Source: Croceitalea sp947503285 (GTDB lineage: Bacteria > Bacteroidota > Bacteroidia > Flavobacteriales > Flavobacteriaceae). Taken from it: a DNA stretch of 64,000 nucleotides. Below are positions 43,556 through 52,360 of the stretch, piece after piece. The DNA is taken from the NCBI RefSeq assembly GCF_036985505.1, contig NZ_BTGQ01000008.1, forward strand, positions 62,001 through 126,000, read 5' to 3'. The stretch's first letter is position 1. The number at the start of each line of letters is the position of its first letter. Below the pieces are notes generated by a model. The model was not told where the DNA came from. It saw nothing but the letters and a program-made list of their open reading frames with translations, and ran no database searches. The position numbers and the translations under genes are program-made.

Positions 43556-46501
43556 CTAGAGCGTTTCGCATTCAAAACGGGCCTTCTTATTCTGTCTAGG
43601 ACCTTGGGTCTTGGCACCACCTGCTTTTTCGTTGAGCATCATCGTAATCAATTCGTTACGTTCTTTTTGAATGGCTTCACGTTGTGCTTTATCCGTTTCA
43701 AGGTCAAAATAAACAGCTCCTTCAATCAATGTTTTTTCCGCCTTGGCGTAGACTGACATGGGGTAATCGGACCATAAGACCAGGTCAGCATCCTTACCCA
43801 CTGCTATACTACCTACCTTATCATCGATATGCAATAACTTGGCAGGGTTGAGTGTTACCATTTTCCAAGCCTCGATTTCAGATGCGCCTCCATACTTTAT
43901 CGTTTTACCGGCCTCTTGATTCAATCTTCGCGACATTTCGGCATCATCACTATTGATCGCGACGGTAACCCCTTGACTTGCCATAATGGCGGCATTATGC
44001 GGAATCGCGTCTTTGACCTCATATTTATAGGCCCACCAATCGCTAAAAGTGGAACCCCCGACACCGTGTTCCGCCATTTTATCGGCTACCTTGTAGCCCT
44101 CAAGAATATGGGTAAAGGTATTTACCTTGAAATCAAATTGTTCCGCTACCTTCATGAGCATGTTGATTTCGCTCTGCACATACGAATGGCAACTGATGTA
44201 ACGTTCCCCATTTAAGATTTCGGCCAAGGTCTCCATTTCTTCGTCATAGCGGTAAGGCTGGCCTGATTTTTTCTTTTCATCATATTCCTTGGCCCGTTGA
44301 AAATAATCGATAAATACCTGCTCTACACCCATTCTTGTTTGTGGGAATCTTGAAAAACTCTGCCAGTTCGATTGTTTTACGTTTTCACCTAACGCGAATT
44401 TGATGAACTTGGGCATATTGGGGAACAATAGCCCATCAGCATCTTCACCCCATTTCAAGCGTAGGATCGCCGACTGCCCGCCGATGGGGTTTGCCGAGCC
44501 GTGCAACAATTGAATGGTGGTCACGCCACCTGCCAGATTTCTGTATAGGTCAATATCTTTCGGGTCGACCACATCTTGCATCTTAACTTCAGCAGTTGAA
44601 TTATGCCCTGCCTCATTGATGGCCAATGCCCCTATGTGCGAATGCTCATCAATGACCCCAGCGGTAAGGTGTTTACCTGTAGCATCTATGGTTTTCGCCC
44701 CACTGGCCCTTAAATCAGGACCAACTTTGGCGATTTTACCATTTTTGACCCATACGTCTATATTTTCAAGTATGGCATCGCCCGTCCAAACCGTGGCATT
44801 TTTGAACAGTATGTTTTCCGGTTTTGGTTTTACGGTGTTACCATATCCAATATTCGGATAGGTCAGTGCTACCAACTTCGGTGTTTCTTGTGCTTCTGCC
44901 TTTTTATTTTCCGAAGCTTCGAAAGAACTGGTTTGTTTGGCCGTGAAAGAACTTTCTTTGCCTGATGGTAAAACGACCTTTCCTTTAAGGTTGTTTGAAG
45001 CATTTGATACCAGGCTGGTCATTCTGTAGTTATCACCGGTTTCTGTGGCAAATGAAAAATTGACCCAGTCCCCTGAATATTCAATTTTAGTGCTTAATGC
45101 CAAGGTATCTTTTTTAATTTCCAATTTGGGTTTGCCCAAGGTCCCCGATACTACCATAGTGTAGGTCTTACCGCCTACATTCAAATCATAGTCTCCACGA
45201 ATGTCTTTTTGATCTTTGGCATTTATGATATTCTTGGTGCCTTGTACCCAGTTTTCAAATAGGGTAGTGGACTTCTCGAAAACATCCCCTGAAGCTATTA
45301 AAAAATTTGCCTGTCTACCAGGTTGTAGGGTCCCGATATGGTCCGATTTACCTAAAATGCGGGCAGGAACGGTCGTTAAAGCTTCTAAGGCCTTTGTTTT
45401 TGATAAGCCGTGGGCGATAGCTTTCAGCAACATATCCTTAAAATCGTTAGGGGATTTCAATTGATGTAAGGTCAGTGAAAACGGTACCCCATTATCTTCT
45501 AAGACCTTTGGATTTGAAGGGGCCAAATTCCAATGGCGCATATCTGAAAGGTTCACATACTCGGCGGCATATGGGTCAGAAACATCGTAAGCCTTTGGAA
45601 AGTTGATCGGCACGATCAACGTCGCATTGGTATTTTTAATGGCTTCGATATGCTGATATTCATCACCGCCGCCCAAAATAGCATATTGAATTCCGAATTG
45701 GTCGCCGATTTTATCGGCACGTAATACATTGCCGTTACCCCCAGCGGCAAAAATTTGGGGAAGGTCCTTATTTTCCAAAAGCGCCTCTAAAGAACGGTCT
45801 TTGGTAGTTACATTTCCTTTGGCATACCAATCGAGATCGTGATGTAATTGACGTAGTAAAGCCGTTGCACCCATTAAGGAGGTGGGGTATGATTGCCTTT
45901 TGGCAATACTCTTGGTAAATGAAAAGTATTGGCCGGATTGGTCCTCTACAATACGGTCGGCATCATTTCCACTGCCGTTCAAGGCTATCAGTACTCCCGT
46001 GCCCCGGGCGATACCATCTTGAAAGTGGCTATTGACGACCCCAAACCCCACCTTTCTTAATTCTTCGGCTTTTTTATCATCGTAGGTGAACTTGGCTATG
46101 GCCTCATTCTCGGGCATGATATGATCATTCCAGTAAAAACCTTCACGGGTGGCTTCATATTGGGGAGAACGTCCGCTACCTGGGGCCCTTTTGGCCTTTT
46201 CCACGCCAAAACCCGAAAACACATCGATAAAGGAGGGGTAAATTGATTTTCCTTCCAAATCCTCAATAATCGTGTTTTTTGGAATGGCCACCGATGTACC
46301 CACTTGAATCACCTTCCCATTTTGTACAAGTAGGGTGCCTTTTTCAATAATTTGCGTAGGTGTCATATGGATTTTGGCATTGGTGAATGCCATATAGTTG
46401 TTGTTCTTTGATTTGACACCATCATTTTCAGGAAAATAATCTTGTGAAAACAAAGTAGCACCACACCATAAAAGTGTGAGCGTAAAGAGTTTCATTTTCA
46501 T
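43556..46501 (-). CDS. double amidohydrolase, N-domain degenerate, C-domain active
   Basis: A 981-residue secreted protein with two amidohydrolase units. Unit 1 (about 35-430) has YPSFIDVFSGFG (88-99) where HxH is expected and ends with GTLQPGRQANFLIASGD. A beta-rich linker of about 130 residues follows. Unit 2 (about 560-950) has VIDEHSHIG (HSH at 620-622), ISCHSYV (His772), FTHILEG (His798) and NSDDAE (Asp852 region), a full metal set. Likely a periplasmic dipeptidase or imidazolonepropionase-like hydrolase; the substrate is unknown. It is co-transcribed with the gene behind it. Confidence 0.88.
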   Translation of the reverse strand: MKMKLFTLTLLWCGATLFSQDYFPENDGVKSKNNNYMAFTNAKIHMTPTQIIEKGTLLVQNGKVIQVGTSVAIPKNTIIEDLEGKSIYPSFIDVFSGFGVEKAKRAPGSGRSPQYEATREGFYWNDHIMPENEAIAKFTYDDKKAEELRKVGFGVVNSHFQDGIARGTGVLIALNGSGNDADRIVEDQSGQYFSFTKSIAKRQSYPTSLMGATALLRQLHHDLDWYAKGNVTTKDRSLEALLENKDLPQIFAAGGNGNVLRADKIGDQFGIQYAILGGGDEYQHIEAIKNTNATLIVPINFPKAYDVSDPYAAEYVNLSDMRHWNLAPSNPKVLEDNGVPFSLTLHQLKSPNDFKDMLLKAIAHGLSKTKALEALTTVPARILGKSDHIGTLQPGRQANFLIASGDVFEKSTTLFENWVQGTKNIINAKDQKDIRGDYDLNVGGKTYTMVVSGTLGKPKLEIKKDTLALSTKIEYSGDWVNFSFATETGDNYRMTSLVSNASNNLKGKVVLPSGKESSFTAKQTSSFEASENKKAEAQETPKLVALTYPNIGYGNTVKPKPENILFKNATVWTGDAILENIDVWVKNGKIAKVGPDLRASGAKTIDATGKHLTAGVIDEHSHIGALAINEAGHNSTAEVKMQDVVDPKDIDLYRNLAGGVTTIQLLHGSANPIGGQSAILRLKWGEDADGLLFPNMPKFIKFALGENVKQSNWQSFSRFPQTRMGVEQVFIDYFQRAKEYDEKKKSGQPYRYDEEMETLAEILNGERYISCHSYVQSEINMLMKVAEQFDFKVNTFTHILEGYKVADKMAEHGVGGSTFSDWWAYKYEVKDAIPHNAAIMASQGVTVAINSDDAEMSRRLNQEAGKTIKYGGASEIEAWKMVTLNPAKLLHIDDKVGSIAVGKDADLVLWSDYPMSVYAKAEKTLIEGAVYFDLETDKAQREAIQKERNELITMMLNEKAGGAKTQGPRQNKKARFECETL

Positions 46502-46576
46502 TCAGGTATGTTTTGAAGTTAGTCCGTTTTAAAGGTAGGGCAACAGTGTTACTTCTGCAAATCAGGAATTGTTCGA

Positions 46577-47650
46577 TTATCGTTCATACCAATAATCCCC
46601 ATAAAAATTAACCAACAGGCCCACAACTGCATTGTAACTTGAAATACCTTTTTCTTGGTTGTTCGCCTTTAAAAAAGTATCGAAAATGGATTTAAAAATG
46701 GGCTCGGTCGGGTTTTCGTATTGTGCCCAAAATGCATTTAATTCTTGGTAATTTTTCTTTACGCCTACATTGAGTTTATTAAATAGTGCCTCAAACGCTA
46801 CCTCATCCCTTGCTTTTAAATCGGTTAGGCAATACGCCAAAACATGCGAAATAGAAGCATATTTAAAATAGGGGTCTTTGCTACTAAAAGTGACCAATAG
46901 CCCTATAAAATTGGTTGCACTTTCTGAAGAATACCCCAATTGATGTCCTATCTCATGGGCGCTTATAGAGGGTAAACGTAAATTAGGCACCAGGGCATTG
47001 ACCTGGGCCTCATTGGTAAATGGATTTAAATATCCCCCATACCCCATATATGTCAAGGGCAGTGAATACAGTGAAGCTTTTAGACTTGGATTTCTATATT
47101 CAAAATGTGGAAATACTCTTTCTGCCCGATCATAACTTTTTAAGGTTTCAGCATAAATTTCTTTAGTTGAGTAGGGAATCTTGACGGCCTTGGTGCTATC
47201 GTTTTCCAGTTTGACCTGTAAACGGTTTGTATAGGTTATGATGTCGAAGGTAAATCTTATCAAATCCTCATTGGTATATTCGATATCAAAATCCATTTTC
47301 TCATTGATGGGCAGGCGGTAGTAGTTCATACCCCAAAAAAGATAAAATATAAAATAGGCGATGGACAGGGTTAGGCCAAGGTGCCGTAAAAATGCCAACG
47401 GTTTTTTTACGATGGAAGTACCATACAGATAGAGATAGCGAATAGCCGTAAAAACCAAAAGGGTATAAAAGATATCACCTACAGAGAAAGGAACCCAACC
47501 AAATAAAAATCTCAGGAATTTTGAAATTATGGGATAAATTCCCTCAGCATAATATTTTTCGACCAATTCAGGATAACTGCCGAACCATTGTACAAAAATG
47601 ATTTGTGGAATGATGGATAGGGCCAAATAGTTCTTTGTTCTTGTAGTCAC
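46577..47650 (-). CDS. DUF3810 membrane protein with HExxH motif
   Basis: A 357-residue protein with about three N-terminal membrane segments and a periplasmic or cytoplasmic C-domain. ISAHEIGHQLGYSSESATNF carries HEIGH at 232-236 and Glu243, a gluzincin-like zinc set. DUF3810 is widespread in Bacteroidota and uncharacterised; the motif suggests a membrane-bound metalloprotease. No operon partner is clear; a terminator lies just upstream. Confidence 0.88.
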   Translation of the reverse strand: MTTRTKNYLALSIIPQIIFVQWFGSYPELVEKYYAEGIYPIISKFLRFLFGWVPFSVGDIFYTLLVFTAIRYLYLYGTSIVKKPLAFLRHLGLTLSIAYFIFYLFWGMNYYRLPINEKMDFDIEYTNEDLIRFTFDIITYTNRLQVKLENDSTKAVKIPYSTKEIYAETLKSYDRAERVFPHFEYRNPSLKASLYSLPLTYMGYGGYLNPFTNEAQVNALVPNLRLPSISAHEIGHQLGYSSESATNFIGLLVTFSSKDPYFKYASISHVLAYCLTDLKARDEVAFEALFNKLNVGVKKNYQELNAFWAQYENPTEPIFKSIFDTFLKANNQEKGISSYNAVVGLLVNFYGDYWYER

Positions 47651-47680
47651 ACTTTAAAAATAAAGAATTCAAGATCGGAA

Positions 47681-47716
47681 AAAACAAAAAACCCCGACAT
47701 GCTAGTCAGGGTTTTA
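47681..47716 (-). terminator. terminator of the nrnA-gldI-PPIase transcript
   Basis: Read on the minus strand AAAACCCTGAC and GTCGGGGTTTT pair around a 6-base loop with one mismatch and are followed by a T-rich run. It is placed 20 bases behind the peptidylprolyl isomerase stop. Confidence 0.65.
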
Positions 47717-47736
47717 ATGTTGAAGTTGTTCATCGT

Positions 47737-48843
47737 TTATTGTATTTCAACCATTTCCAAATCAAAAACCAATGTCGAACCGCCAGGTATCGGGCCATAG
47801 TCATTATCACCATACCCTAGATGGGGCGGTATGAACAAGCGCACCTTATCACCGACCTTCATGGTCAACATACCCTCTTTAAAACCAGGTGCCAACTGGG
47901 CATCAGGGCTAAACTTGGTAACCAAGGGCCCAAAATTACCGCGATGCATCTTATTGATTTGGGCAAAATTGTCGAATTTTTTGGCGATCTCAGGTATGCT
48001 CGTATCGAATAAGTCTCCATTATCTAACCAACCCGCATACTGAAGCGCAACGTTTTGACCTATTTTGGGGGTTTCACCGTCGCCTTCTTTCAATGAAAAG
48101 ATTTTCAACCCGCTTGCCGTTCCCTCGGCCTGCTCAAGTTGTTGATTCAATTCTTCCACGAAATCCGCCTTTATTTTTTTGATTGCAGCAATTTCTTTTT
48201 CTGCTTCTTCAAAATAATCGGTCATAATTTGAATGGCATCAAATTTTTTGGCTTCCTTACCATTTCTAATAATCTCCACCTTATTCATGATCACATCGGC
48301 CTCGGGCTTGTTACCCGCCAGTACTTTGACGCTGGCGATACTATCAACAACCTCAATACCATTAACCACCTTTCCAAAAACAGTGTGGATTCCATTGAGC
48401 CAAGGGGTTTCCTTGTGTGTGATAAAAAATTGGCTTCCATTGGTTTTAGGGCCACCGTTGGCCATGGAAAGTATACCCTTACCGGAGTGTGTTAAAGAAT
48501 CAACGATTTCATCTTTGAATTTATAACCTGGGCTGCCCGTACCAGTGGCCGTGGGGTCACCACCTTGAATCATAAAATCTTTCATTACCCTGTGAAAGGT
48601 AAGGCCATCATAGTATTTCTTGTCTTTGAACTCTTCACTAACGAAAGGATTGTTGCCTTCTGCCAATGATACAAAATTAGCGACCGTTATTGGTGTTGCC
48701 TCGTGATGAAGTTTGACCACGATATCACCCTTATTAGTTTGGATATCAGCATAGATACCATCGCCTAAATCTGCGTACTTACTTGATTTACAGCTTGAAA
48801 TTACAATACATAGTAAGGAAAAATAAACAAAAAAATGTTTCAT
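47737..48843 (-). CDS. peptidylprolyl isomerase, cyclophilin-FKBP fusion lipoprotein
   Basis: A 368-residue lipoprotein (signal LLCIVISSC). The N-half is a cyclophilin (LTFHRVMKDFMIQGGDPTAT, NGSQFFIT) and the C-half an FKBP domain (NVALQYAGWLDNGDLFD, APGFKEGMLTMKVGDKVRLF, LGYGDNDYGPIPGGSTLVFD), joined by a helical linker. Both folds catalyse proline cis-trans isomerisation, so this is a two-headed envelope foldase. It is 14 bases behind gldI, itself an FKBP, which points to help with folding of gliding or secreted proteins. Confidence 0.92.
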   Translation of the reverse strand: MKHFFVYFSLLCIVISSCKSSKYADLGDGIYADIQTNKGDIVVKLHHEATPITVANFVSLAEGNNPFVSEEFKDKKYYDGLTFHRVMKDFMIQGGDPTATGTGSPGYKFKDEIVDSLTHSGKGILSMANGGPKTNGSQFFITHKETPWLNGIHTVFGKVVNGIEVVDSIASVKVLAGNKPEADVIMNKVEIIRNGKEAKKFDAIQIMTDYFEEAEKEIAAIKKIKADFVEELNQQLEQAEGTASGLKIFSLKEGDGETPKIGQNVALQYAGWLDNGDLFDTSIPEIAKKFDNFAQINKMHRGNFGPLVTKFSPDAQLAPGFKEGMLTMKVGDKVRLFIPPHLGYGDNDYGPIPGGSTLVFDLEMVEIQ

Positions 48844-48857
48844 GGAAATCTCTATTT

Positions 48858-49406
48858 TTAATTTAAACTATCTTTTCTTTTAATGATCTTCAATACGTTT
48901 ACGCTTGATTTGATCGGGGTCAAAGGTGCAATTTTACTGGTATCACCTTTGTAACCGTATGCCTGGGATGAGGGAAAGATAAAAGTTGCTTGTTCCCCTG
49001 ATTTCAGTAGCTTCAATCCATTTCTTAATCCAGGGAAAAGCTGCGACTTATCTATGGCATGTTGTACGAGCCCAATCGTACTTTTTTTGTAAATCGTATC
49101 ACCTTGCAATGTCATTACATTATAAGTGAATACGATTTCATCATTGGTCTTGGGTCGGTATTCATCCTTGGCATTTTGAACTTCATAATGGTACCAAAAA
49201 CCATCTGCGCTTGAAAAATAGGTATGGCTTGTATCTTTTTCAATGAGGGATTGAATCACCGCTTCTTCTTGAGCTAAAATTTCTTTGCTTCGGGTAACCG
49301 AAGCCTTATAAAAACTGCCTGATTTTACCTGTACGGGCTTTCTGGGTATTGTTTCGCCACAGCTACAAAGCAAAACCACGAATACCATTACGATTACTCT
49401 GTTCAT
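48858..49406 (-). CDS. gldI: gliding motility-associated peptidylprolyl isomerase GldI
   Basis: A 182-residue FKBP-type lipoprotein (signal VFVVLLCSC). FKBP elements are seen at EIVFTYNVMTLQGDTIYKKS, LFPGLRNGLKLLKSGEQATF and PSSQAYGYKGD. In Flavobacterium johnsoniae GldI is needed for gliding and the type IX secretion system. Its presence supports a flavobacterium with that machinery. The ATG overlaps the nrnA stop by four bases. Confidence 0.9.
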   Translation of the reverse strand: MNRVIVMVFVVLLCSCGETIPRKPVQVKSGSFYKASVTRSKEILAQEEAVIQSLIEKDTSHTYFSSADGFWYHYEVQNAKDEYRPKTNDEIVFTYNVMTLQGDTIYKKSTIGLVQHAIDKSQLFPGLRNGLKLLKSGEQATFIFPSSQAYGYKGDTSKIAPLTPIKSSVNVLKIIKRKDSLN

Positions 49407-50419
49407 TGGGTCAATTTATCTTTATACTTTTCAAGCAACTTGACAAACCGTATGGTCGTTTCTTCCATGGTTATGTCGCTACGGCCACCTGCCGCATTGG
49501 TATGGCCACCCCCGTTGAAATGTTCTCGTGCAAACTCATTGACCGAAAAACCACCAATCGACCTGAACGATATTTTGATAATTCCCTCTTCCCTGTTTTC
49601 AATAAAAATCACTGCAAAAATGATACCTTCCAAGGTGAGGCCATAGTTCACAAAACCTTCGGTATCGCCCTTACTGTAATTGTGCCTATCCAATTCCTCT
49701 TGTGACATGGTAATGTAGGCGGTCTTGAATTGTTCTAAGATTACCAGGTTATTTAAGGCAACACCCAATAAATGTAATCTTGCGGGCGTATTGTTATCGA
49801 ACACGTTTTGATGAATCTGCATGTTTTCGGCACCCTTATCAATCAAATTGGCAACCACCCTATGGGTTTGACTAGTGGTCGAGGCATATTTAAAAGAACC
49901 GGTATCGGTCATGATACCGACGTAAAGGGAGGTAGCGATGTCTTTGGTAATATCGGGCACCCCTTCTAAGTAGTCAATGAAATTATAGACCATTTCACAG
50001 GTAGAGCTCATGCTGACGTCAGAATAGGTGACGAGCGCATAGTCGCTAGGTTGCTGATGATGGTCGATCATGATGAATTTTGCCGTCGCTGCCTCTAAAA
50101 ACGATTCCATTTGCCCTGTTCTAGACAAATGGTTAAAATCTAAAGTGAATATGAGGCTAGCTGCTTCAATAAGTCTTTTTGATTGTGAATTCTCACGTTC
50201 AAAGTTTAAAATCCCTTCATTACCGGGAATCCATTTTAAAAACTTCGGATAATCGTTTGGAGCAATTATGACAGGGCTTTGGCCCAAGGCTTCCAAGAAT
50301 TTTGCCAGACCTAGACAAGAACCGATGGCATCGCCATCAGGATTCTTATGGGGTACGATCACAATTTTTTGGGGCTTCGCAAGCAAGGTCTTTACAGTAG
50401 CGATATCTGCTGAATTCAT
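49403..50419 (-). CDS. nrnA: bifunctional oligoribonuclease/PAP phosphatase (NrnA, DHH family)
   Basis: A 338-residue DHH phosphoesterase. HKNPDGDAIGS (metal motif), MIDHHQQPSDYA (DHH) and GGGHTNAAGG (DHHA1) are intact. The family degrades short oligoribonucleotides and dephosphorylates pAp to AMP. The only plausible start is the ATG at 50419. A -7 box ends 5 bases before it, so the message may be nearly leaderless. It leads the transcript with gldI and the double isomerase. Confidence 0.93.
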   Translation of the reverse strand: MNSADIATVKTLLAKPQKIVIVPHKNPDGDAIGSCLGLAKFLEALGQSPVIIAPNDYPKFLKWIPGNEGILNFERENSQSKRLIEAASLIFTLDFNHLSRTGQMESFLEAATAKFIMIDHHQQPSDYALVTYSDVSMSSTCEMVYNFIDYLEGVPDITKDIATSLYVGIMTDTGSFKYASTTSQTHRVVANLIDKGAENMQIHQNVFDNNTPARLHLLGVALNNLVILEQFKTAYITMSQEELDRHNYSKGDTEGFVNYGLTLEGIIFAVIFIENREEGIIKISFRSIGGFSVNEFAREHFNGGGHTNAAGGRSDITMEETTIRFVKLLEKYKDKLTQ

Positions 50420-50424
50420 GCGCT

Positions 50425-50432
50425 CAAAGATA
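50425..50432 (-). promoter_or_regulatory. putative -7 box of nrnA
   Basis: TATCTTTG on the minus strand matches TAnnTTTG and ends 5 bases before the nrnA ATG. No -33 match is seen. Confidence 0.4.
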
Positions 50433-50466
50433 CAATAATATAATATAGCGGTAATTTGATATGTCT

Positions 50467-50474
50467 TATTTTTG
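50467..50474 (+). promoter_or_regulatory. putative -7 box of the PhoD-like gene
   Basis: TATTTTTG matches the Bacteroidota -7 element, 11 bases before the ATG at 50486 and 20 before that at 50495. No -33 element at standard spacing. Confidence 0.4.
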
Positions 50475-50485
50475 ATGGTATTTAA

Positions 50486-51535
50486 ATGAAAGTTATGCGT
50501 ACGATCCTGATTTTTTTAACTGCTATTTGCATTGCCTCTGGTTGTAAGACCAAAGCACTCGATGTAGGGAATAAAGGAAGTACAGCCACTACCGAAGCTA
50601 CCTTTACCATAACCTTTGGTTCTTGTAATAAAAGTAGCCTGGATAACCTATTTTGGGATGATATCTCAAATTTAGGTCCTGATGTTTTTATTTGGGGCGG
50701 TGACATTGTTTATGCCGATACCAATGACGTTGCAACGATCCAAGCTTTTTATGATGACCAAGATGCGGTGCCTGAATATGCCGAACTCAAAAAAAGTACC
50801 CTGATAACGGGCACTTGGGACGATCATGACTACGGAATCAATGATGGCGGGGTTGAATTCGAATCAAAAAAAGGTAGTCAGCAAGCCTTTCTAAACTTTC
50901 TTGATGTTCCGGAAAATGACTTACGAAGACAACGAAATGGGGTGTACTCCACACAGGTCATTTCAAAACCGCAAGGGTCGGTCAAAATTATCAATTTAGA
51001 TACCAGATATCATCGAACCAGGCTTGTAGAAGATAAAACCGAGGGAAGAAGATATCGCCCAACCGCCTATGGTCAAGGCACTATTTTAGGTGAAAGACAA
51101 TGGAAATGGCTGGCGGATGAACTTAGCAATTCGACATCGGATTTTAATTTAATAGTAAGCAGCATTCAATTCTTATCACGGGAGCATGGCTTTGAGAAAT
51201 GGGCCAATCACCCCCACGAGGTGGATAAGATGAAAAAAATAATAATGGATTCCAAGGCGAAGGGTGTACTTATCTTATCTGGTGACCGCCATATCTCGGA
51301 ATTTTCAAAAATGGAACTTGAAGGACTCGATTATCCGCTCATCGATTTTACCAGCAGCGGACTCACCCATGCGTATACCAATTTTAGTGGGGAACCCAAT
51401 GAATTCAGGGTTGGTAATGTCGTGTCGAGTAATAGCTATGGATTGATAGAATTGGATTTGGACACAAAAATGGCGACGTTGAAAATGATGGCGGATAATG
51501 GTAAAGTGTTGCAAGAACTAAAACAGGCGTACTAA
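50486..51535 (+). CDS. alkaline phosphatase D (PhoD-like) lipoprotein
   Basis: A 349-residue lipoprotein (signal ILIFLTAICIASGC). PhoD-type metallophosphatase motifs are present: FTITFGSCNKSS, FIWGGDIVYAD, TWDDHDYGIND, and GDRHISEFS. The family needs Ca and Fe and hydrolyses phosphomono- or diesters in the envelope. The second ATG at 50495 gives a more typical signal peptide and may be the true start. It is monocistronic, followed by the ndk promoter. Confidence 0.9.
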   Translation: MKVMRTILIFLTAICIASGCKTKALDVGNKGSTATTEATFTITFGSCNKSSLDNLFWDDISNLGPDVFIWGGDIVYADTNDVATIQAFYDDQDAVPEYAELKKSTLITGTWDDHDYGINDGGVEFESKKGSQQAFLNFLDVPENDLRRQRNGVYSTQVISKPQGSVKIINLDTRYHRTRLVEDKTEGRRYRPTAYGQGTILGERQWKWLADELSNSTSDFNLIVSSIQFLSREHGFEKWANHPHEVDKMKKIIMDSKAKGVLILSGDRHISEFSKMELEGLDYPLIDFTSSGLTHAYTNFSGEPNEFRVGNVVSSNSYGLIELDLDTKMATLKMMADNGKVLQELKQAY

Positions 51536-51538
51536 ATA

Positions 51539-51568
51539 TTGTAAACCTAGTCAAAAAGGTTATTTTTG
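51539..51568 (+). promoter_or_regulatory. promoter of ndk
   Basis: TTG at 51539-51541, 19 bases of spacer and TATTTTTG at 51561-51568 match the Bacteroidota promoter well. The -7 box ends 17 bases before the ATG. The string TATTTTTGCGC recurs at the TPR-ribH promoter. Confidence 0.6.
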
Positions 51569-51585
51569 CGCAAAAATTTACGGAA

Positions 51586-52005
51586 ATGACAGGAAATAGA
51601 ACGTTTACCATGATAAAGCCCGATGCCGTTGAAAATGGACACATTGGGGCAATTCTGGAAAAAATAACGGCTGCCGGCTTTAAAATCGTGGCCATGAAGT
51701 ATACTCAATTAAGCGTACGCGATGCCCAAGGGTTCTATGCAGTACATAGCGAACGTCCATTTTTCGGGGAGTTGGTTGAATTCATGACGCGTGGGCCCAT
51801 TGTTGCTGCTATCTTGGAAAAAGATAACGCGGTAGAAGACTTTCGCGCTTTGATCGGTGCTACCAATCCAGCGGAAGCTGCTGAGGGAACCATTAGAAAA
51901 TTATTTGCCACAAGTATTGGTGAAAATGCCGTTCACGGTTCTGATAGTGACGAAAATGCTGCTATTGAAGGAGCTTTCCATTTTGCCGGAAGGGAGGTTT
52001 TCTAG
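51586..52005 (+). CDS. ndk: nucleoside-diphosphate kinase
   Basis: Transfers the gamma phosphate between nucleoside tri- and diphosphates through a phospho-histidine. The family signature NAVHGSDS with active His117 is present, as are the TMIKPDAV opening and RPFFGELVEFM. The length of 139 residues is standard. It has its own promoter and a terminator, so it is a single-gene unit. Confidence 0.97.
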   Translation: MTGNRTFTMIKPDAVENGHIGAILEKITAAGFKIVAMKYTQLSVRDAQGFYAVHSERPFFGELVEFMTRGPIVAAILEKDNAVEDFRALIGATNPAEAAEGTIRKLFATSIGENAVHGSDSDENAAIEGAFHFAGREVF

Positions 52006-52031
52006 AAGAAACCGCAATAATACCATACAAG

Positions 52032-52064
52032 GGCCATTCAGCATAGTGCGGATGGCCTTTTTTT
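52032..52064 (+). terminator. rho-independent terminator after ndk
   Basis: GGCCAT at 52032-52037 pairs with ATGGCC at 52052-52057 (further T-G and C-G pairs inside) and a run of seven T follows. It abuts the stop of the convergent DUF721 gene. Confidence 0.7.
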
Positions 52065-52360
52065 CATCTCAAGATTAATTTTTTTACCAATTCCTTTCCC
52101 AAATCCTCATTCAACATGGCTATGATCTTACTTTTACCCATGCTGAGTTCTTCCCGTAGTACGGATGACGATAGTGAAACGTACAAGGTATCGTTTTTAA
52201 GTTCGACCTGATTGGTGTAGTTGTTTACACCGTTACCCATTAGCTTTACCCAAGTTTCGCGCACATCGACCTTGTCGATACCTTTTTGCAGATTATTTTC
52301 TTTGATAAAGGCATTGAGGGCCTCGCCTAAGTTTTGATGATCATTATACCTTTTTGCCAT
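52064..52360 (-). CDS. DUF721 (DciA-like) protein
   Basis: A 98-residue protein of the DUF721 family: LGEALNAFIKENNLQKGID, VRETWVKLMGNGVNNYT and the LYVSLSSSVLREELSMGKSKII strand-helix unit, a KH-like fold. DUF721 includes DciA, the helicase-loader of bacteria lacking DnaC/DnaI. Here it follows recF with a small lipoprotein gene between them. The ATG overlaps the lipoprotein stop by one base (TAATG). Confidence 0.88.
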   Translation of the reverse strand: MAKRYNDHQNLGEALNAFIKENNLQKGIDKVDVRETWVKLMGNGVNNYTNQVELKNDTLYVSLSSSVLREELSMGKSKIIAMLNEDLGKELVKKLILR

